A DNA stretch of 64,000 bases from Cricetomys ansorgei (GCA_026225945.1 JAMJFZ010000698.1:496001-560000), one strand, 5' to 3'; shown: positions 37,976 to 50,860, counted from the first letter of the stretch. The notes: a model not told the origin generated them from the sequence alone. Numbers and translations are program-made.

Positions 37976-40951
37976 TCATTATTGTATATTTTATTCTATA
38001 ACCATAGAAACATATCCCTCGGCACTTAAACAGTTTATTCTCACAGAACCCTCCCAGTTTGAGAAGACTATCTTTCTTTTCTAATTCTGATATATGCTGG
38101 GCAAAGAGCTCAGCTCTCTGGCGCACATACTTCAGGTTTTATTTTAGTGTTGTTGTTCTTTTTAAGGCCGGACCCCGGGAATACATTAGCTTAGAGGTGC
38201 AGCATCGCGACCCACTGCATCTGCTGTTGTAAGTGCACTGTCTGCAAACACAGCGTCATTGATGTCACTTGTGCAGTCAGTGGTTATTGGCCCAAATAAA
38301 ATTCATCACTGTACCAAAATTCAGATGAACGTTCTTTTGTGAGTATAAGGAGGAATTCTCATTATGATGCAGGTGTGCTGACTAATTCTCCATTTCGAAG
38401 ACAAAGGGAAAGTCCTGAATGTTTGAAATAGACCTTTTTTTTTTTTTTTAAGATTTCTGGAGAAGCCTGGGAGATCACTAGATAAGTAACAAATATCTAC
38501 ACATAACAGCAATGGCTGGATTTTTTTTCCATTAAAAGTATGTGAGGAGGAACTGTAGAGAGGTCCAGAATAATCTTGAAACAGTCATTAGTGTGCTGAA
38601 CAGTGCTCACCCCAACTGTACCTTGTTTGTACACGACAAGGAGTGCCCTCTGAGTTTTTGTATAATAGAAAAGGAATCTCATTCTTCAGTCACTTTTTTT
38701 TTTTTTAAAACCAAATCCCATATACTGTGCAGTTGTTAACTACAATCTGTTACCTCAATTTTAGGAAAGAGAAAAGAAGGACAGAGAGAAATCTTCACTG
38801 CTTTTGCAGGCAGCCTTGATAGAGAATGAGGGAAAGGTAGAAATCTTCACAGACGTTGTTTTAGGCTGTCCTAAGCTTGGAGAGGACTAGCTGACAGTGA
38901 GTCAGACCAGCGTCTCAGCTCTCGGTCTGCAAACCCAGTGTCTCCAACTTTTGTTCTTTTAAGTAAGAATCTAAACACTAGCGATGGACAAACCTACCTC
39001 TCGGGGCTTCAGACCTTTTATTCCCTAAGCAAAAGTTCCCTTAAAACCCAAGCGGCACACAATCCCAAGAACAAGCTACACGTGCTAAAACAACCGCACC
39101 TAACCAAATTATAGCCACCTGCACCAAGCGTTCCAAATCCAACTCATGATCATCTACCACACCTGGGGCGGGAACATAAACCTAGCCCAAAAGCCATTTT
39201 GCATTTTTAAAGAAACCAAAATAACAAAACTACTTCCAAACGTTCCGCTATGGTGCTGTTTTTGTTTCCAGACAGGGTTTGTTGCAAGCTCTCACACCAG
39301 ACCAAGGTTACCTGCTATGGCAGGTTGAGAACTGAAAACAAGGCTTGAGTTCGAGGGTCTAGAGCCAAACTAGAGCTGTGGCAAATTTTATTGAGAGTGA
39401 TCTTTTATATCAAGAGCAAGACTTTTTATACCCTTATCAGAAACAACAAAATGGCAATTTCCAGGGTCAGTATAGTGGTGGTTGCCAGGATACAATGAGG
39501 TCTGAAAGCTATTTGGGGTATAGAAGATTAATGTTCAATTGTCCTGTCAGGTTTTCACGCCTCCTTGCTACTAACGTAACATACTGAGCGAAGGGGTACC
39601 CGCAGGTATCAGGCGGAGAAGCGGACAACATGAGAGATGAGAATGAAAACCCAGTTCAGATTGACTCCATCAACCCGGATTAAGACTACAGGGAGTCTGA
39701 TACCAGGTGGTTTATTCTAAACATATTTAAGCCTGGTACAGTTTTTAAAAATAAGTTTTCTGGCATAATACAATACCTGGTACAGAAGGGAGCATAGTTA
39801 TATTGAAACTCATCTCTGGGTAGATGTCCTCTCCTCTAGAGACAGGCTGCCTGTATCAGCTTGGGGGATTATAAGTGGGGTTCTGGCCTGGTCTCGGTCA
39901 TACAGACGGCATTTGAGCTATTCACCATCTCTAGTCCTGTGGGGGGAGCTTGCAGAAGGGAGGCTCTGGCCATGAGGGTCATTTAGACTTGGGTATCTTC
40001 AGGAGCTTGGGGAGCCCCTGGCTCACCTAGTTACTAGCCACCTCCTGTCCTGGTGGTAGGAGCTTGATGTGGCCCTACCCAGCAGATCACGTGTATCACC
40101 AGGCTTTAATTACTCCCAACTCCCAGCTTTCTGGATGGAAGAACAGGTTTTTCTTAACATCTTAACAACTGGAAAGACAATCCTGTGTGTTTCACATTCC
40201 TGGCTTCCCTGGAGATCTGTGGGCGCCTGGACCTTCAAGCTGTGCTCCCAACAACAGAGAAACACAAAGTGGCTTGTGCCTCACTGCCTGAGTGAAGCGT
40301 CAGCCTCTCAGGAACCCTAGGGCACGTAGGGCATGCAGTGCCTCAGAAACCATGACAACCTGGATCAAGGCAGCTATGCCTTTCCCCTCGCTGTTCTGGA
40401 ACCCGCCCTGTAGACCATGCTGGCCTCAAACTCGCAGAGATCCAGCTGCCTCTGTCTCCGAAATACTGGGATTAAAGGTTGTGTATTTTAAAAATGTTTT
40501 TACACACTGTGTAAGAAATTTAATAAATGAAAATAGGCATGTGGGAATTCACAAGTATTCTCATCTCCCAGCCTGAACCTTTCACACCAATTTTAGCATA
40601 TGGGAAATGGTAGCCAATTGCGATGCTCTTGCAATGCCATTTGCTATGACTGCGATGATATCCGTCAGTATTCTTGAGACCACTCAACCCTCATAGCATT
40701 CGTATGCCTTTATTGCAGTCTTTGGCATTTCAGCCAGGGTTACAACAGAGGAACCCTGTCTCAAAAAACCAAACCAAAACCAAAACAGTTAAACAAACAA
40801 AAAATGCCTAAGTTCTTTTTTCATTACTGTTGCATATTAAGGACTTTTAATGTCACCCCGGAGGGCCAGCCCACCTACAGTGAAGGCGTCTGTGTCTCAC
40901 GGAACATCTGGATTTGGCATTGGTATCATAATGTTACGGATATCCTGTTTC
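37976..40951. other. Intergenic stretch, mostly unclassified
   Basis: No coding gene recognised. A B1 remnant (- strand) lies at 40,385-40,480 (CTGTAGACCATGCTGGCCTC) and a B1 tail at about 40,730-40,795. The part 39,350-40,050 may be retroviral-derived, but I found no termini. Short open frames here have no domain. Confidence 0.45.
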
Positions 40952-41577
40952 TGTAATACCAAGGATTCTGGAACCCCTTTGGCCCTCAAAGTTTCACCAG
41001 GAGTCCAGGTCTGGTGAAAAATCAAGGAGTCTTTATTCTGCAGAGCAAACCAGCACCCGGGGGTCAGGCACCAGGTGGAATGGCCGACCCTGAACAAAGG
41101 CTTGCTGGCCTTTTTATAGCCTTTAAGAGGGGGTTTTAACATGGGTGAGGTAGCCTGGTTTCTAATTGGGGGACAGAAATGCAGTTTACAAATGTTTAGT
41201 TTTGATTAGCTCATGCTCAAGTGGCTAACTGTCCACATTCTTCAGCTGTATCTGGTTAGCCATCAAAGTCAAGACATTTGGTTTATGGCCCCTAGGCCAT
41301 CTGGCCAGAAAATGTAGGGACCATTCCTGCCCTGCTTCTTCTCTCTGATTGGTTGCCCTCACAGTGGGGGCGGGTGTCCTTTTTTCAGGCTATCTAAGCC
41401 ACATTTGGCAGGTATAGCCTGGCTCCTGTTAGTCTGGCATTTGGCTCAGGGAAGGGACTTTTGCAGTTTTTTTTCCCCAGGAACCAGGGTGGGGGTGGGT
41501 TCCTTTGAGTGCTAAGGGCCCATGGCTCTTCCATGGTGGAAGCCCTTTCCCTCAGAAAGACTCGTCCAGGTCTAACA
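40952..41577 (-). mobile_element. Solo LTR of an endogenous retrovirus, 626 bp
   Basis: Read on the - strand it starts TGTTAGACC and ends GGTATTACA (TG...CA). Both ends are flanked by the 4-bp direct repeat TTTC (40,948-40,951 and 41,578-41,581). Inside, in the right order, are a TATA box (TATAAAAA, at 41,111-41,118) and a polyadenylation signal AATAAA (41,032-41,037) followed by a GACTCCTTGATTTTT segment. The 4-bp target duplication and layout suggest a gammaretrovirus-like (ERV1) LTR. No internal coding region is present. It is oriented away from the ZNF-4 promoter about 0.4 kb downstream. Confidence 0.78.
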
Positions 41578-41974
41578 TTTCTAAATGTTTTCTCATGACA
41601 CATTTAATGGAAGCCGCACGCGCAGAGAACATAGGGAGGGTCGGGAATGAGATTGGTCTCATTCTTTTTTTCTCCCCCTTACGCCATCTTCCTACAATTC
41701 CGGGGGCGCTCTGCGAATTCACATGAGCCTCAGGGGGAGGCCGAGTTCGGGAGTCTGGGGTCCTCTCCCCTTTGAGGAGCGGGGTGGAGGGGTGGGGGGG
41801 CAGCTCAAGGACCCCACGCGGCTCATCCGACCTCAGTGCAGAGCCGGGGTTCCGGTACAGCTTTGACGCCCCGTTGATTCCCCTCCGACACGGGTCAGAG
41901 GGCACGTGTGTTACGACTGTCCACGTAAAGCTCACGTAAAGAGCAGGCGAAAGGACATTTTCCCGAGGCAGGGG

Positions 41975-41994
41975 AATTTCCCACAAGCCATTGC
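41975..41994 (+). promoter_or_regulatory. Shared promoter element, copy 3 (ZNF-4)
   Basis: AATTTCCCACAAGCCATTGC, identical to the copy at 11,808-11,827, 409 bp before the ZNF-4 exon 1 donor. It is followed by CGGCGCAGAGGGAGAGGATG, which is also partly shared with the ZNF-2 copy. Confidence 0.5.
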
Positions 41995-42450
41995 CGGCGC
42001 AGAGGGAGAGGATGGAACCGGCTTGCACGGCGGCACCGGGAACGCTGCCAACTCCAGGGTGGCAGGCGATGGGTGCAGTGGGCACTGGCAGCTCTACGAC
42101 CCCGGAGTCCGGATGGGGAGGAGGAAGGGGGGTGGGGCGGAGTCGGGAGGGCACGTGACCCGCGCAGGTATGCGATGAGTGGGGCCACGGGAGGCTCCGG
42201 GGAACGGAAGTCGGAACTCCGGACGCTCGCCGCTCCCTCCGGGACCTGGGTGTCCGCGCGCCGCCGGCCCGCGGTGCCCGGGGACCAGGCCGGGGCCTCC
42301 GGAGGCTGTGAGAACGCCGCCCGGCCGCAGGGGCGGGGCGGGGCGGTCACCATCTGCTGCTCAGCACCGCGGCCCCGAACTCAGGTCAGAGGACGAACCG
42401 GACCTGCGGTGCGCCCAGTCTTTCTCTTTTGCTCGCGAGGAAACGGGCTC
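41995..42450 (+). promoter_or_regulatory. CpG-rich promoter and exon 1 of ZNF-4
   Basis: CpG-dense with an E-box in GGCACGTGACC (about 42,148), as in ZNF-3A. The exon 1 donor lies after 42,384 (AACTCAG then GTCAGA). The intact-looking promoter contrasts with the frameshifted coding region. Confidence 0.65.
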
Positions 42451-43165
42451 CGAAATGCTGCTGTAGGTATCTTAACCCTGTCGCGAATTTTACGGCAAGG
42501 GAACTGGGCCTTCTGTTGATTTTTTTTCATTCATCTCGAGGTTGCAAGGATAACCCACGGAAGAATAGTCTGGTGGAGGATTTACATTATCTGTTGTTTG
42601 TACACGTGGGTCCCCGTCCCCTCTCCCCCGACACCAAATTTGGCAATTGCAAATCCTCCGGAATTTAAATTCATCCATGCATTTGTAACTCCCAAGGTTT
42701 TTACCGCTTGCCTATTCAAGAGAGCGGCCTTTGTCGCTGAGGATTAGGCGTCCCCCGGAGAGCTTTTTAGATATTAGTCACCCACCGAGGGAGCCACCGC
42801 AGATTTCCTTGAATCAGAAGGTATATTTTAGCAAGCATTAAAGTTTTGCTTGTAAACATTAACATTGAGAAGGCAAACTTTCTACTCAAATTTTCCACCT
42901 GAGACGTATGCATGCTAGGACGTAAATATACCATTCAGAAATTTGATACACCCGAGAGTTTGGAAAAGTTCCGTATGTACGCTTACAGTGGGGAAGGTAT
43001 TAAGCTACACTGTTTGTGTAGTTAGGAAAGACTGTATTTCGGACACCGACTAGACAGGGAGGGGATTTGGGTGCATCCTAGGTAAGCACCTTTTCCTGAA
43101 CAGTGCGCAGCATTTTGAATATGTATTTATTGGCTATTGTAAATGCCTTTAAGCATGATCTATTC

Positions 43166-43168
<3 letters not shown>

Positions 43169-43209
<41 letters not shown>
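43169..43209. repeat. (TG)n microsatellite
   Basis: About 20 uninterrupted TG units in the long first intron of ZNF-4. Confidence 0.95.
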
Positions 43210-43212
<3 letters not shown>

Positions 43213-45111
43213 CTTTTTTCTATGATGGTCAAAGCACTTATCAAGGCTAAGACTTCCCTCCTGGTTTCTGCGGGGAGATTTCTCTAGCTCACTCTTAGGG
43301 ATCTGGGTTAATTTGAGACTGGAGCGCACATGCATCTTCCTCTCCTTACGCTTTTCTTGCTAGGACTGTTCATTTCTCTCTCTGCACTGCAGGTATTGTG
43401 ACACGTGGCCTTTCCTGCGTTGAGTTCCAGCTCTTCTAGGAGCTCATCAAAACCTTGTTAAACTGTCTGTTAACATTTCCATTTCTACTGAAAATTTCCA
43501 ATCACTGGGCTTTTTATTTGTTAAGTGATTTTTTTTAAATTGTAGTTTGTAAAATTACTATTAATATTTTTATTCCTTGTAGTAAGAGAGTGTCTTGCTG
43601 GTTTGTGAGTTAGATGTGGTCTGTTACTCCTCAGTAACAGACCTCTATCCACCTATTTACCGTGTGAGTTTTTATTTCCTGTGCTTCCGTGGGTGGATAA
43701 TCTCTCTGGTTTTTCCATGTGTGGTTTGCCTCCAGTTATGATCTTCAGTGCTGCTGGAATGGCCGACCTGTGTTATTTCATAACGTTCTTGAGTACACTT
43801 CCTTATCCGTGGGTTTTAAGAGCCAGTGTGTCTGGGTGCAATGATAAGGTTCACAGTTACTTCCTTTCACTCTAAAAATATTCTTCTTTGCTCTTTACCT
43901 TGTAGGAGTGTTGATAAGACCTCTGGTTTCATTTTGATTTGGGGGTCTTTTTATGTGGCTATTGTCTATAACAGGGTTGTATTAATTTTACTTTTGTATT
44001 TCTGACTCCTTAATGTGAAATTTCAACAAGAGGTCCTTGTTCCGGAGACAGAAACTGAAGACAGAAGCGGTGGGGAGCATGGCTGTGTCTCCAGTAAATG
44101 CGCCCCAGGTCGGTGTTGTGTTCACATTTCTTTAAAAACTGTTTTTGGGTAGAAACCATTCATTCCTTTAAATCTCTGCCTCTGCCTTCATTTTCTTTAT
44201 CTTTTCTGATAATCAAGATCAAGTCTTTAAATCTTATCACCTGCATAGCATAGCCTTGTCTCATTGTGTCCTCCCGTGATTTTTTTCCTGTGGGGAAGAT
44301 TTTGATGGACTTAAGATCTGCAACTCCAAAGGAGGTTTCGTTGCAAATAATGACCAAAGAAATATATCCATTCCCAGGTTTTGGAGGATTGACTTGTGTC
44401 CTCATATATCAGTGAGGCAGGAAAAGTCTCATGCGCCACGTATAGGTTACGTATCAGGGATGATCAGGGTCTCAGAACCAGGCTTGTGAAAGTGGATGTG
44501 GAAACACATAGGCCTTTTGGCTGACGCCGCTGAGCAATTTACAGAGAAGTACAATTAGAAGAGACTGTCTTTAATGCGAGTAGCAGATATTTCAGCACCC
44601 TGGAGAGCGCAGACGATGGCAGGAACGTGTGCCTTGCTCTTGCCTTAAAACTGCTGCACTATGCTGCCAACTGCAGTACCGTGGAGTCTTTCCTCGCTAT
44701 TTGATTTCACCCATGTACACATGGGTGTGCTGACACCCGACATCTAGTGGTTGCAGGAGAGGCGCTGCTAATATCATTCTCTTGATAACAGTACTCAGCG
44801 GTCCGTTCTCTGTAGACAGATCAGTATTTTCTCTATCTTCTGTTGTATTTTTCCAACAGGGTATAAGCACTGCCAGCCTCACCTCTGTATTGCATAATGT
44901 GAAATATAGCACTCTAGAGAGTGTTGACTTTGTGTTGTGCATAAACCATCAGTTTTCAGGCAGAAACAACTGTCCCTCTTAATGGCTTTGCTGTCTTCTT
45001 TATGATGAGGAAGGCTCCCCTAACCTATGTTATTCTGGTTCCCTGAACCTCTGTTGTATGTAGCTAGAGAGTGTGAAGAGAGGTTGTGATGGACAGGTTT
45101 TCTGTTTCTTT

Positions 45112-45330
45112 CAAAAATAAATTTTTATATCAGCACACAAGTATTCCTCTATGTCACGTTTTTACGTGCACTGAGTGCCTGCATGGTGCCCGTGGCGGCT
45201 CGAGGATGGCACCAAGCCCTTGGCCCTGGAATCAGTCACTGTAGTAAGTTGCCATGTGTGCCGAGAGAAATAAACTGGGTTCTCTGGGAACAGCAAGTGC
45301 CCTTGACTTCTGAGCCATCGCTCCAGCCCC
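45112..45330 (-). repeat. B3-type SINE
   Basis: AATAAATTTTTATATCAGCA, CTGCATGGTGCCCGTGGCGG and TGAGCCATCGCTCCAGCCCC mark an almost complete antisense B2/B3 element in the ZNF-4 intron. Confidence 0.7.
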
Positions 45331-45472
45331 TGGCTTTACATTGCTTGTCGGCGACAGAGCCAGTATATAACCTGGAGTCTTCATAATGGTAATCGTAAAT
45401 GGTACTTATCCATGCAACCTTTATCCTGTTAGATGACTGAACTCAAATACCGAACAAAAGAATAGAGTTGAG

Positions 45473-45625
45473 CTGGGCGATGGCGCACGCCTTTAATCCC
45501 AGCGCTTGGGAGGCAGAGGCAGGCGGATCTCTGTGAGTTCAAGGACAGCCTGGTATTCAGAGTGAGTTCCAGGACAGCCATAGTTACAACAGAGAAGCCC
45601 TGTCTTGAAAAACCAAAACAAACAC
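45473..45625 (+). repeat. B1 SINE, full length
   Basis: GCTGGGCGATGGCGCACGCC start, GGAGGCAGAGGCAGGCGGAT core and a GTCTTGAAAAACCAAAAC tail give a nearly complete sense-strand B1. The GTTACAACAGAGAAGCCCTG variant near the 3' end also occurs in other B1 copies here (5,990; 40,740). Confidence 0.9.
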
Positions 45626-46381
45626 CCTCTCCCTCTCTCTATATATATATTTTTTAACTTACGAGATTCAAATTTTTAATTAAGTCAGTCTCATGAGCAA
45701 TAATATATTCAGAATTAATGAAGAGGTAGAATAATTTTCACTCAAGTTTATTTTAGTCAGAAAGTTTTTCTACTTCATCTGAATGGTCATACATTTATTT
45801 ACAAATATTTTTTCTGACTTTTCTATAGTGAAACCCCACATAGAATTCCTGAAATTGTTATTTATATTGGTTGTATGGATTTTTAGGAAGATTTACGTCA
45901 TATTCACACTGCCTAATGCCGATTTTTACTTCATGGTTGTCAGAATATGCTCATAAAATAACTTCATAAAGTATTTGATTCTAGTGCACATTGGATATAA
46001 GCACTGATGTTATACTCCTACCATTCAAAACTAAACACAACTATTTGATTTTTGATTCATTCATGAATTCTGCATTCCATATTCTTTGTTCTACAAAGGG
46101 TGCAACACTGTTCCTGGGCCTCAGAATAAAGTCAGGTGAGGCTCTATTGGTCCAGTGTCCATATTTAAGCAAGGTTGACAGGTGTAGAATTTGGAAGCAC
46201 AGTTTTTTTCATCATAATTTTTCCATCTGAGATGCAACACTGATCCTATTTGATACCAATGCAGACTTCATAATGGAACATTGCTACATCTTAAACCTCA
46301 AATATGTATCTTAGATTCCCTACAACTTTGCTGATTGTGAGACTATTATGTCATCCTGTTTTCACAGAGATAGGAAATAGA

Positions 46382-46382
<1 letters not shown>

Positions 46383-46448
<66 letters not shown>
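46383..46448. repeat. (TA)n(GA)n compound microsatellite
   Basis: About 20 TA units with one C interruption, followed by about 11 GA units, 370 bp upstream of the ZNF-4 KRAB exon. Confidence 0.95.
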
Positions 46449-46703
46449 ATGGCTTTTCTAGAAAGTATCCTTTATTAAAATCAGCTTCCACTTGTATGTG
46501 TGTAAGTATATTTGCCTTAATATATGCACGAGTGCTATGCCTGCAGAGTTTACAAGAGAGGATTGAATCTGATGGAACTGGAGTGAGAATCTGTTGTGTA
46601 GCACCATGTGCTAGGAACCAAAGTTGGGTCCTCTGGAAGAGCAGTCAGTGGTCTTAGCTTCTGAACCATCTCTGCAGAACTTCTAGAGATCTTTTGTCTT
46701 TGA

Positions 46704-46967
<264 letters not shown>

Positions 46968-48984
46968 TAACCCCGATCCATCCTATGTATTTACCTGCCT
47001 TGTATGTATGGATTCTGTGAACTGTGTAGAGACAATTAGAAATAAGGGAAATTCTCATAACAAACATAACCTTCATTTTATCTGTGTTCTCTGCAAGAGT
47101 GATGCTATATTCTGTGTGATCCAGCCCTCTTCTGTATTTTTTAATGAAAACCTCGAAGTTCAAAGAAAATAGAATATTCAGAGAAAGAAAATGCATTGCA
47201 GTACATTTATTAATTGGAATATTTTGATTTTACTGTTGGATTAAACTGCTGTTGGCAGTAAGCATGTTGTTTTTAATTAGTTACTGTTTGAGATACGGTC
47301 TCCATAGTCCGGGCACAGCATGATTTTAATCCTAGCTCTAGGGATGCTGAAACAAGAGGATCTGGTGATTTCCAGGCGAGCCTGGTTTACATAGGGAGTT
47401 CCTTGCCGACAAAGGCTACGGGATGGACTCCTGTTTCAAAAACACAGACAAGAAAACAGAGAAACATTCTTCATATGACACTTCAGAGCGCTCTTGTCTC
47501 AAAGTTCCTTATTGCTCAGTCACCCGTTTGTATGACCTTCTGAGAGAGAAGCCCTTTAGATAAGAATTATCGATGGTCCTTTCACTCTGATAGAAATCAG
47601 AGTGGAAGCTCTTCTGAGCATCCAGAAAGTGACAGTGAAACACGGAAGGGCTCCGCTGAGAGCTCTATTCATAAAAATTGCTATTTTACTTGTTTTAGAG
47701 AACTGAAGGAAGCATCAGTTATTGAATTTGTTACTCATGCTTCAATCCCTATTATCCATAATTGTGCTAACTTTCCAGAGAACCATCGCATGTGTGGCAA
47801 ATATGAGAAGGTCTTGGATCAAGGCTCAAAGCATATTGTCCATCAGCCTATGAGTGTCCAAGAGAAGTCTTATAAGTGTAATGAGCTTGGCAAAATGATA
47901 CATGAGTCCTCTCAATGTATGCCTTATGACACAAGTGCTACTGCAGAGAGCTGCAATAAGTGCAGATGTAGTAACCACGGGGATGCCTCTGTTGAGTCAC
48001 CAACCATAAACAGACATAAAAATGAGGACCCCGGAGAAGAACCTTGCAAATTTAAAGACTGTATAACCTGTTTAAATCTGTTTCCTGTCGTCGGTCAAAA
48101 TCAAGCAATCCACTCAAGCTTCAGTATACAGCAGAGGAATTCTGGAGAGACGCCCTACGAATGTAAAGCATGTGGCAAGTGCTTTTATCAGTTGTACCAG
48201 GTTCAAGACCATTACAAAACCCATACCGGAGAGAGACTTTACAAATGTAGTGATTGTAAAGAGTCCTTTACCAGTAGCTCGTGTCTTAGAAAACACCGGA
48301 AAATTCATACAGGGGAGAAACCTTACCAATGTAGTGAATGTCACAAATGCTTTAGCCAGCTGACACACCTAAGAAGTCATCAGACAATTCATACGGGGTG
48401 AAGCAGTACAGATGTAGTGAATGTGGAAAAAGCTTTAGCCGACTGACGTACCTAAGGACCCATCAGAGAATACATACAGGAGAGAAACCTTACAAATGTA
48501 GAGAATGTGACAAACGCTTCATCCAGAAAGCCCAACTTACAATACATCAGAGAATTCATACAGGAGAGAAACCGTACAGATGCACTGAATGTGACAAGTC
48601 CTTTACATGCTGTTCAGGTCTTAGAAAACATCAACGAAGCCATACAGGAGAGAAGCCTCACAGATGTGAGTGTGAGAAATCCTTCACTAGTGGCTCAGAT
48701 CTTAGAAGGCATCAGAAGATTCATACCGGAGAGAGACCTTACAAATGCAGTGATTGTGACAAGTGCTTCATCCAGAAAGTCCAGCTTAGAACACATCAGA
48801 GAGTACATACAGGAGAGGAGCCTTATAAGTGCAGTGAATGTATCAAAGTCTTTACCCACCTTTCAGGTCTAAGAAAACACCAGAAACTTCATAGCAGGGA
48901 AGGAAAGTTTCCATTAGTAAATAACGTGTCATGCACTTTATCCAAGCTCTGTCCTTAGAGACCTCTGTAGGCGCCACACTAGAG

Positions 48985-49185
48985 AATCATGAGCTTAAGG
49001 GAGCATCAGTTATTGATGTTATTTGTTACTCGTGTGTCAATCCCTATCATCCATGATTGTGCTACCTTTCCAGAGATGTCTGAAACCCTGTAAGCAATGT
49101 TCAAATTTTAGAAAACATCAAGAATTTATACTGAGGAAAAAAATTCTTAAAATGTGACAGTGTAGGAAAAAGTTTATTAAATTTT
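48985..49185 (+). pseudogene. Second, partial copy of the finger-exon acceptor region
   Basis: About 48,988-49,077 (GAGCATCAGTTATTGATG through CCTTTCCAG) repeats the intron end at 47,704-47,778 directly upstream of the ZNF-4 terminal exon, but here it lies 3' of that exon. It is followed not by an exon start but by decayed finger text (GAAACCCTGTAAGCAATG, AAACATCAAGAATTTATAC) homologous to the ZNF-1 3' UTR. It looks like a scar of a deleted tandem finger exon. Confidence 0.65.
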
Positions 49186-49439
49186 TTTTTTTTTAACTCA
49201 AATCCTTTATAACGAAGACAGAATGGAAAAGCCTCAAGAATGTGCTGTGGTATAGCAGATTGAGACAGGAAACAAACCACTTAAAATAGCTTCAGAAAGT
49301 CAGGATTCATTCTGCTTGATTCCTTTGAAGAAACTCAGATCACTCATGCAACTGAGAAAAGGCTTTATTTAACAAACTCAGAAACAGGGCGCTCTTGAAC
49401 CTGCAGAGGTTAAGCGCACCACTGTGCTTTCCTGGTGTC

Positions 49440-49770
49440 CTGTAGTACCTGAGACGTTCCAAGGAGTGAAACGAATTTCAGTTCTTTTTGTTAAATCCTT
49501 TACACAACGCTAATATTGTAGATGTACCAGAAACTCCACCATGAAATAAAACTCAAGATTTATTAATACTCTTATTTGACTTAATTTCATTTGTGATTCC
49601 ATCCATACAAGTATTGAACCACAAAGCTTTTAAGGTATGACCTATGAACAAGACAACACATGCATACTCACGTACAGCTTAGGATTTCCCAAGGGTGTGC
49701 TGGAGGGTCATTTTAAAATACCAACAAAAGATGGGGAAGTATTTACTCTAATGCCAAAGCGCTGTATTGG
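49440..49770 (+). repeat. Family 3' module, ZNF-4 copy
   Basis: Same module as 36,010-36,560 and (inverted) 53,900-54,400: TTAAATCCTTTACACAACGC, GTAGATGTACCAGAAACTCC, GGTATGACCTATGAACAAG, AGGATTTCCCAAGGGTGTGC. It has an AATAAA at 49,545-49,550. It probably contains the ancestral polyadenylation region of the unit. Confidence 0.65.
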
Positions 49771-49787
49771 AATACTGGTGCTTGACT

Positions 49788-50860
49788 TGGTTGTCAACCT
49801 GACTACATTTGTAATTAACTAAGACCTAAAGCTGGAGGGACACACTTGTGAAGGATTTCTTCTTAATTTGAAGTGGAAAGATCCACTTCTCATCCAGACC
49901 CTTGGGTTTTGAAGACACACCTTTAATCTGGATGTGTGAGGTGGGAAGAAGCCCCCTTAATCCAGATATTTTGAGGTAGGAAGACCCACCTATACCCTGG
50001 GCCAAGCCTTCTGTATATGAGGACACAGAAGAAGGAAGCTTTTGCTCTTTGCCTGCTTGCTCTCACCTTGCTGGCAAGTCCATTCCTTCACTGGCATTAC
50101 AACCTGTGTATTAGGGTTCTCTAGAGTAATAGAACTTATAGACTGTATCTCTCTCTCTCACACACACACATACATACACGTAGATACGCATGCATGTATG
50201 TATAGTAATGACTTACAGACTGCCGTCCAGCCAATCCTCCAGTGGCTGACTGAGAATAATGAAAAATCCAAGAATGCAGTCGCTGTTCAGTCGCAAGACC
50301 GGCTGCCTCGGCTGCTCTGTGTTCAGTACAGGCAGGAAAACCCAGCAGGAATAGCCTCTGATGGCAGTGAAGGAATGGATGTTCTAGCAAAGCGTGGGCA
50401 AGCGGGCAAAGAGCAAGAGCTTCCTTTTGTGTCCCGATACAGGCTTCCAAACAAAGGTGTGGCCCAGGTTAGTGTCTTCCAACCTCAACACCCGAATTAA
50501 AGGTGTGCATCTTCCTGCCTCGAGATCCAGATGGAAGGACTTTGCCTTCCTTCCTCAAAGGCCCAGACTAGAATTGGATTCACGCACTTCACACCAAGCA
50601 ACAAAGTCTCACAGGAGTGACCTCCATTTCTGGATTGTAGTTCATTCCGTAAGTAACCACGTTGTCAACCAAGAACAGCCATTACAGCGCACTTCAGGAT
50701 TCTGGTGTATACTGAAAACCACCTGAGACACCCAGCCTCAGGATTGAACAGGTCCTAGATTCTTGGACCTTTTTTAAGTAGGCAGCCATGGTTGGAGTAG
50801 CTGGACCATGGGTGGGGGTGCGGGGGTGCGGAGAGATTCGTTCTGTAAGTTCTGTTCCAG
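49788..50860. mobile_element. Nested copies of one rodent repeat: outer (+) split by inner (-) with target duplication
   Basis: The outer element runs 49,788-50,100 and resumes at about 50,686. The inner element (50,101-50,679) is the same family in reverse: the reverse complement of 50,340-50,672 matches 49,788-50,108 in order (a GGTTGTCAACC start, GACACACCTTTAATC, GAAGCTTTTGCTCTTTGCCT, CATTCCTTCACTGGCATTA). CATTAC at 50,095-50,100 and again at 50,680-50,685 looks like the target-site duplication. I recognise the text as a common rodent interspersed repeat but cannot name the family safely. Confidence 0.65.

Noticed and set aside
41552..42353. Long antisense open frames (up to 200 residues) in the ZNF-4 promoter
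   Set aside because: GC-rich CpG islands have few stop codons. The products are low-complexity and cross the LTR border, with no conservation argument.
50042..50500. 152-residue open frame
   Set aside because: It lies entirely across the junction of nested interspersed repeats and has no domain.
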